Positions 59,222 through 64,000 of a DNA stretch of 64,000 bases are shown here, piece by piece. The DNA comes from Rudaea sp. 3F27F6. Lineage in GTDB: Bacteria > Pseudomonadota > Gammaproteobacteria > Xanthomonadales > Rhodanobacteraceae. Made by a program: the position numbers and the translations under genes. Location of the stretch: the NCBI RefSeq assembly GCF_005503555.1, contig NZ_SCNG01000002.1, forward strand, positions 434,001-498,000. The letters are read 5' to 3'. Position 1 is the first letter of the stretch. Every line of letters starts with the position of its first letter. The notes beneath the pieces were generated by a model, which saw nothing but the letters and a program-made list of their open reading frames with translations, searched no databases and had not been told where the DNA came from.

Positions 59222-59689
59222 GATATTTACCTTTGATGAAACGTCCGGCGCGGGTCAGCTTGACCAGGTAGGCGAAGCCCAATCCGCGTTAGTGGAACGA
59301 TTGAGTGATGAAACAATGATTATGCTTTGAAAACAAAGCCCCTCATTGTAACCGGTTTTGCGCCGCAGCGCAGCGCGAATCATCGCCGGAACGCAGAGGC
59401 GCGGCCGCGGCATCGGCTGAAACGCCGATCGCAAGATGTCTGCAAGTCATTATATATCAGCCAGTTATCGAAATAATCTCGATCTAGATACACGAAATCT
59501 GTAAGGCTTCGCCGGCTGACCCACAGCCCTGCAGCTATTTGCCGCCTAGCGCCGCCGTGACGATCCATCGCCATGAGATCAGCACGCCACGACCTTCCCC
59601 GCATCATCGGAAAGCGCCGGAAACTCGGCATTTCGCGATTCGAATAAAGGCTGGCTCAGTCGCAAAGGAGCCATGCCCACAAGAGCCGA
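59222..59689. other. Long gap between truB and rpsO
   Basis: About 470 bases without a confident gene. On the minus strand TACAAT (59350-59345) is a possible -10 box for rpsO. A 59380-59631 frame codes a peptide with faint resemblance to the C-terminus of exopolysaccharide sugar transferases (see the separate entry). This gap is wide for an operon that is normally compact. Confidence 0.5.
59434..59532 (-). pseudogene. Possible remnant of a sugar-transferase C-terminus
   Basis: The peptide GLWVSRRSLTDFVYLDRD-YFDNWLIYNDLQT (two stretches joined here) follows the order GLWQVSGRS...LD..Y..NW....DL...T seen at the end of undecaprenyl-phosphate sugar transferases. Only about 33 residues align; the flanks do not. 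It could be chance. There is no start or complete domain. Confidence 0.22.
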
Positions 59690-60601
59690 TCAAGCAGGAT
59701 TGAATCCGCGGCGCACGTGCATTTCGCCGCGCGGGTCGATTTCCACCAAGGCAATCAACCGGCTTTGTGTATCGAGCGCGCAGCAAAGCGCTTGATCGAA
59801 CAGCGTGCTCTGTACTACGCGCTTGCCTTGCTTGACTTGAATCACTTCGTTTTCCGTCAGCGTCAGCGCGGGTAGCGAGGACAAGCCCTGCTCCAGCGGC
59901 AGCAGCAATTCGTCGAGCCCTTCGAATCCGCGTTGCGCGTGGAGGCGTTCGAGCTGCTCCCAAGTCCACATGACCGGCTGCAGGAACGGCGCCACCCACT
60001 CGCGTCGCAGCGCGGTCAGATGCGCGCCGCAGCCGAGCTTCTCGCCGAGATCGCGCGCAAGACTGCGCACATACGTGCCGGAACCGCATTCGACGTGCAG
60101 GTGCAGCAGGTCGCCTTCGCGCGCGAGCAGATCGAAGCGGTGGACCTCGACCTCGCGCGACGGCACTTCGACGTCCTCGCCGCGACGCGCACGCCGGTAC
60201 AGCGGCACCCCGCCCTGCTTGATCGCCGAATACGCCGGCGGTACCTGCACGATGCGTCCGCGCAACGTCGCCAATGCCGCGTCGATGGTTGCGGCGTCGA
60301 GCGGCGGCACGGGCCGCGTTTCGACGACCTCGCCTTCCGCATCGTCGGTCGTCGTCGTCGCGCCGAGCCGGCACTGCGCGGAATACGCCTTGCGCGAGCC
60401 GAGCAGATAGCCGGCGATCTTGGTCGCCTCGCCGAAACAGATCGGCAGCAGACCCGTCGCGAGCGGATCGAGGCTGCCGGTATGGCCGCCCTTCTGCGCC
60501 TTGAACAGATGACGCACCTTCTGCAGCGCCTGGTTCGAACTCAACCCCAGAGGCTTGTCGAACAGCAGGATGCCGGAAACGTCGCGAAACGCCGCCTTCA
60601 C
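59690..60601 (-). CDS. truB: tRNA pseudouridine(55) synthase TruB
   Basis: TruB converts U55 of tRNA to pseudouridine and helps tRNA fold. The 303-residue protein has GILLFDKPLGLSSNQALQKVRHLF, the catalytic D45 in HTGSLDPLATGLLPICFGEATK, RRGEDVEVPSREVEVHRFDLL and CGSGTYVRSLARDLGEKLGCGAHLTALRR, then a PUA-like C-terminus. Its start overlaps the rbfA stop by four bases (ATGA), so the genes are coupled. Confidence 0.97.
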   Translation of the reverse strand: MKAAFRDVSGILLFDKPLGLSSNQALQKVRHLFKAQKGGHTGSLDPLATGLLPICFGEATKIAGYLLGSRKAYSAQCRLGATTTTDDAEGEVVETRPVPPLDAATIDAALATLRGRIVQVPPAYSAIKQGGVPLYRRARRGEDVEVPSREVEVHRFDLLAREGDLLHLHVECGSGTYVRSLARDLGEKLGCGAHLTALRREWVAPFLQPVMWTWEQLERLHAQRGFEGLDELLLPLEQGLSSLPALTLTENEVIQVKQGKRVVQSTLFDQALCCALDTQSRLIALVEIDPRGEMHVRRGFNPA

Positions 60602-60942
60602 GGATTCCCGCGCAGCAGGGCCTCGATGCGTTCGCCGCGGTCGAGCGAGTCGTCGTAGCGGAAACGCAATTCCGGTACGCGGCGGATCTTCATCGTGCGC
60701 GACAGTTCGCGGCGGAATTCCTTGGCCAGCTCGTTGAGCGCCTTCACCCCCTCGACGGCCTTGTCGGGCAGCAGCGCGGTGACGAAGATCGTGGCGACGT
60801 CGAAATCCTTGGTGACTTCGACATCGGACACGCTCATCGACGGCAGCGCGTTGTCGCGCACGACCTCGTGCACCATGGTGCCGATCAAACGGCGCAGCTC
60901 GGCGGCGAGACGGTCGGAGCGGGTGAAGGAATGCGAAGGCAT
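60598..60942 (-). CDS. rbfA: 30S ribosome-binding factor RbfA
   Basis: RbfA assists late 16S rRNA maturation and cold adaptation. The 114-residue KH-like protein has RSDRLAAELRRLIGTMVHEVVRD, VSDVEVTKDFDVATIFVTAL and PELRFRYDDSLDRGERIEALL. ATG 60942 (MPSHSFTRSDRLA) is chosen; the AAGGAA site lies inside the end of the preceding esterase gene, whose stop is one base before the ATG. The usual upstream neighbour infB is one gene further away. Confidence 0.96.
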   Translation of the reverse strand: MPSHSFTRSDRLAAELRRLIGTMVHEVVRDNALPSMSVSDVEVTKDFDVATIFVTALLPDKAVEGVKALNELAKEFRRELSRTMKIRRVPELRFRYDDSLDRGERIEALLRGNP

Positions 60943-60943
60943 T

Positions 60944-62032
60944 TCAGTGTTCCTTGTTGGCGGCGGCGCGGACGCGACCGAGTTCGCGATCGAAGAAGCG
61001 CGCGACGACCGCATACATCGCTTTCGATTCGGGCAATTCCGGATCGGAGAAGAACGAATGCCACATGCCTTCCCAGACATGCAGCTCGGTCGCGGCGCCC
61101 GCTTCGGTCAGCAATTCGTTGCTGCGCAGGGTCGCGCTCATGGAAAAATCGCGCGAACCCGAGATCAGCAGGGTCGGAGGAAACTTCGCGAGTACGGCAC
61201 CCGAGAGACCCGGCAGCACGAGCGGACTGGCCGGATCGGCGCCTTTGAAATACGGCAGCGCGGTCAGCGGAAACGCCTGTTCCGGCACTTTCTCGCCCAT
61301 GAGCAGGTGGCCCGTGTAGGCCGAATCGCCGTTCAAATCGACGACGCCGGCGCAGAAGATGCCGATCGCGCCCGGCGCAGGCAGGTTCTTGGTCTGCAGC
61401 CATGCCGCCGCCTCGGCGGTCAGCGCACCGCCGGCCGAACAACCGTAGATACCGATGTTCTGCGGCTTATAGGTCTTCAGTAACTCGCGGTAGACTTTTT
61501 CCACGTCCTCGCTCGCGGCGGGGAACACATGCTCGGGGCCCTGGCGGTAATCGATCGTGACCACCTTGATCTTGCCGACGCTGGCGATCGGAATCGCCTC
61601 GACGAGGCCGCCGCTGCCCGCGCCCCAGAGGAACGCACCACCGTGCAGATTGATCAGCACGCGCTGCGCGTTGCGTTTGTCGACCCCGCCTTTCGGCGTG
61701 ACCACATCGGCACCGACGACGCCGAATTTCTGCGCGGCGATCTCGACCGGATAGAGCTTCTTCATGCGCTCGGCGCGGTCGGAATTGATCTTGTCGTAGA
61801 AGGCGCGGCTGGCCTGGATATCCTGGCCGAGCGGCGGCGAGGCTTTGCCCTCTTCGAAGATCTGACCGAAGCGCGTGAGCGCCTCCTTCGAGGCGAAGAC
61901 CGAGAACGGGAAGCGCGCCGCGGGCGCGGTCACTGTTCCGGCCGGATCAATCCTCGGGGCGCTTTCCTGGGCCTGTGCCGCGATGGCGAAGAAACCGGCG
62001 CAAAGCAAAAACGTGGTGCGAAGAAAATTCAT
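60944..62032 (-). CDS. Exported HSL-type alpha/beta-hydrolase (esterase)
   Basis: This 362-residue exported esterase has the signal peptide MNFLRTTFLLCAGFFAIAAQA, then the hormone-sensitive-lipase-like oxyanion motif LINLHGGAFLWGAG, the nucleophile GIYGCSAGGALTAE (GxSxG), an Asp in LLISGSRDFSMSA and His in VWEGMWHSFFSDPEL. The substrate is unknown; such enzymes hydrolyse short-chain esters. It lies on the same strand between infB and rbfA, with its stop one base before rbfA, so rbfA-truB are probably read through it. It is not part of the conserved operon in related bacteria as I know it. Confidence 0.88.
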   Translation of the reverse strand: MNFLRTTFLLCAGFFAIAAQAQESAPRIDPAGTVTAPAARFPFSVFASKEALTRFGQIFEEGKASPPLGQDIQASRAFYDKINSDRAERMKKLYPVEIAAQKFGVVGADVVTPKGGVDKRNAQRVLINLHGGAFLWGAGSGGLVEAIPIASVGKIKVVTIDYRQGPEHVFPAASEDVEKVYRELLKTYKPQNIGIYGCSAGGALTAEAAAWLQTKNLPAPGAIGIFCAGVVDLNGDSAYTGHLLMGEKVPEQAFPLTALPYFKGADPASPLVLPGLSGAVLAKFPPTLLISGSRDFSMSATLRSNELLTEAGAATELHVWEGMWHSFFSDPELPESKAMYAVVARFFDRELGRVRAAANKEH

Positions 62033-62139
62033 GGTCGATCCCCGTGCGAGTTCTCACTCACAGCCAACGCAGCCGCGGGGCGGCACCCCTAAGCGCTACG
62101 CCGATTGCCACATCGTACATGAGCGCTGGGCACGACCGC

Positions 62140-62169
62140 ACCGGAGACGGCTTTGCCGATACGTCTCCG
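62140..62169 (-). terminator. Weak hairpin between infB and the esterase gene
   Basis: CCGGAGACG and CGTCTCCGG form a perfect 9-bp stem around 12 bases, about 50 bases after the infB stop. No U-run follows, so it may pause or stabilise rather than terminate. Confidence 0.4.
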
Positions 62170-62217
62170 GGCGGTACATCGAAGTCGGGAATCGCGGAAG
62201 CCATGAGGCCGGCGAGG

Positions 62218-64000
62218 TTACAGTGTCCTCGCCACCTCGATGCGCTCGAAGCATTCGATCTGATCGCCTGCCTTGACGTCGTTGTACTGCTTGACGCCGA
62301 TGCCGCACTCCGTGCCGTTGCGCACTTCTTCGACGTTTTCCTTGAAGCGGCGCAGCGATTCGAGCTCGCCCTGGAAAATGACCGTGTTGTCGCGCAGCAC
62401 GCGGATCGGCTTGTTGCGCTTGACCGTACCCTCGATGACCATACAGCCGGCGATCGCGCCGAACTTCGACGAGCGGAACACGTCGCGCACCTGGGCGATA
62501 CCGATGATCTCTTCGCGGATTTCCTTGCCGAGCAGACCCGAAGCGACCTGCTTCACCTGGTCGATCACGTCATAGATGATCGAGAAGTAGCGCAGGTCGA
62601 GGCCGTTCGCTTCGATGATCTTGCGTGCCGACGCGTCGGCACGCACGTTGAAGCCGATGATCGTGGCCTTCGACGTCGCCGCGAGCGTCGCGTCGGATTC
62701 GGTGATGCCGCCGACGCCCGAGCCGATGACGTGGACTTTGACCTTGTCGTTGCCGATCTTGGTCAGCGCATCGCGCAGCGCTTCGGCCGAACCCTGCACG
62801 TCGGCCTTGACGACGAGGTTGAGGGTCTGCTGTCCCTCGCCCTGGCCCATCTGCGCCATGATGTCTTCCATGCGGTTGCCGGCCTGCTTGAGCAGGCGCG
62901 CGTCGCGGCGCTTGTGCTGGCGTTCGAGCGCAACGTCCTTGGCCAGGCGCTCGTCCTGCACGACGATGAAGTCGTCGCCCGCATCGGGCACGCCGGAAAG
63001 ACCGAGCAATTGCACCGGAATCGACGGACCCGCGGCGTCGACCTGCTGGCCGCCTTCGTTGAACAACGCACGCACGCGGCCGTATTCGACGCCGCAGACG
63101 ATGAAATCGCCCTTCTTCAACGTGCCTTGCTGCACGAGCACGGTCGCGACCGGGCCGCGGCCCTTGTCGAGGCTCGATTCGACGACCACGCCCGAGGCGA
63201 GGCCGTCCTTGACCGCAGTGAGTTCCATGACCTCGGCCTGCAGCAGGATCGCATCGAGCAGGTTGTCGACGCCGTCGCCGGTTTTCGCCGACACCGGCAC
63301 GATCTGCACGTCGCCGCCCCATTCTTCCGGCACGACTTCGTGCTGGACGAGGCCCTGCTTGACCTGGTCGGGATTCGCCTCGGGCTTGTCCATCTTGTTC
63401 ATCGCGACGATCAGCGGCACCTTCGCCGCGCGCGCGTGATTGATCGCCTCGATCGTCTGCGGCATCACGCCGTCATCGGCGGCGACCACGAGAACGACGA
63501 TGTCGGTCAACTTCGCGCCGCGCGCGCGCATCGCGCTGAACGCGGCGTGGCCCGGGGTATCCAGGAACGAGATCACGCCCTTGTCGGTCTTCACGTGATA
63601 CGCGCCGATGTGCTGGGTGATGCCGCCCGCTTCGCCCGACGCCACCTTGGTGCGGCGGATATAGTCGAGCAGAGAGGTCTTGCCGTGGTCGACGTGGCCC
63701 ATGATCGTGACGACCGGCGGACGCGTCTCTCTGTCGCCGACGATTTCGACCTTAGCCAGCGTGGTTTCGGCGTTGCTCTCTTCCATGCGCGTGGCCTTGT
63801 GGCCGAGTTCCTCGACGACGAGCACGGCCGTGTCGTGGTCGATCGGCTGGTTGATCGTCGCCATCACGCCCATCTTGAACAGCGCGCGCACGACGTCGGC
63901 GCCTTTGACCGCCATCTTCTGCGCGAGATCGGAGACGAGGATCGAATCGCCGATCGGAACGTCGCGCGTGACCGGCGCGGTCGGACGCGAGAAGCCATGC
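62218..64000 (-). CDS. infB: Translation initiation factor IF-2, C-terminal part (5' end beyond window)
   Basis: IF-2 is the GTPase that places initiator tRNA on the ribosome. The frame is open to the window edge, with 593 visible residues; the N-terminus is missing. Seen are the end of the IF2N-2 domain ([30 protein letters not shown]), G1 [17 protein letters not shown]3 [11 protein letters not shown]4 AMNKMDK, and the C-terminal domains including [17 protein letters not shown] and [16 protein letters not shown]. It heads the infB-(esterase)-rbfA-truB-rpsO-pnp run on the minus strand. Confidence 0.97.
   Translation of the reverse strand, partial: HGFSRPTAPVTRDVPIGDSILVSDLAQKMAVKGADVVRALFKMGVMATINQPIDHDTAVLVVEELGHKATRMEESNAETTLAKVEIVGDRETRPPVVTIMGHVDHGKTSLLDYIRRTKVASGEAGGITQHIGAYHVKTDKGVISFLDTPGHAAFSAMRARGAKLTDIVVLVVAADDGVMPQTIEAINHARAAKVPLIVAMNKMDKPEANPDQVKQGLVQHEVVPEEWGGDVQIVPVSAKTGDGVDNLLDAILLQAEVMELTAVKDGLASGVVVESSLDKGRGPVATVLVQQGTLKKGDFIVCGVEYGRVRALFNEGGQQVDAAGPSIPVQLLGLSGVPDAGDDFIVVQDERLAKDVALERQHKRRDARLLKQAGNRMEDIMAQMGQGEGQQTLNLVVKADVQGSAEALRDALTKIGNDKVKVHVIGSGVGGITESDATLAATSKATIIGFNVRADASARKIIEANGLDLRYFSIIYDVIDQVKQVASGLLGKEIREEIIGIAQVRDVFRSSKFGAIAGCMVIEGTVKRNKPIRVLRDNTVIFQGELESLRRFKENVEEVRNGTECGIGVKQYNDVKAGDQIECFERIEVARTL

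Overview
The window is GC-rich bacterial chromosome with a gene order typical of the Xanthomonadales (Gammaproteobacteria), most likely Rhodanobacteraceae or a close relative. The strongest evidence is the run recN / hrcA-grpE-dnaK-dnaJ / dapB / carA-carB-greA-rpfE-like, the divergent fur-bamE pair, smpB next to ssrA, and infB-rbfA-truB-rpsO-pnp. A class III PHA synthase (PhaEC) and an NAD-dependent glutamate dehydrogenase of the ~1650-residue type fit the same group. No tRNA, rRNA, CRISPR array or intact insertion sequence was seen. Assignments come from reading proteins and DNA by eye; no database search was run.

Layout. 1-9590: RpfE-like protein (cut by the window edge), greA, carB, carA, a 2OG-Fe(II) oxygenase, dapB and a secreted glycoside hydrolase. 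9617-17139: heat-shock block dnaJ, TMEM175-like channel, dnaK, grpE, hrcA, with divergent recN. 17223-20107: fur/bamE, rnfH-ratA, smpB and tmRNA. 20108-22997: an A+T-rich patch with one secreted S53 peptidase, lying just after the tmRNA 3' end. 22998-30457: 5'-nucleotidase, VirK-like protein, nadK and a tightly coupled four-gene ABC efflux operon. 30497-41315: glutamate dehydrogenase, M16 peptidase, a secreted beta-helix protein and an acyl-CoA dehydrogenase. 41506-47771: esterase, ArsR-methyltransferase regulator, methionine synthase in two genes, and a lipid-A-biosynthesis N-terminal-like membrane protein. 48039-53203: a giant NHL-repeat/Ig-like secreted protein, VanY-type carboxypeptidase, ECF sigma factor and mini zinc-finger protein. 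53312-56472: phasin and PHA synthase. 56564-64000: pnp, rpsO, truB, rbfA, an esterase and infB (cut by the edge).

Most genes are housekeeping: pyrimidine/arginine precursor supply (CarAB), lysine/peptidoglycan (DapB), protein folding, ribosome rescue (SmpB-tmRNA), iron control (Fur), outer-membrane assembly (BamE), methionine (MetH), and translation/RNA decay (IF2, RbfA, TruB, S15, PNPase). The unusual material sits between these genes: at least five families of palindromic or tandem repeats at gene ends and leaders, a methionine synthase split into two genes with one such palindrome at the junction, an ArsR-methyltransferase with a candidate operator over its own ribosome-binding site, a channel gene splitting dnaK from dnaJ, and an esterase gene inside the infB-rbfA operon. 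I found no wholly new multi-gene system that I could defend. The best leads are the repeats at gene boundaries, the ArsR-methyltransferase/metH locus, and the secreted NHL/VanY/ECF cluster.
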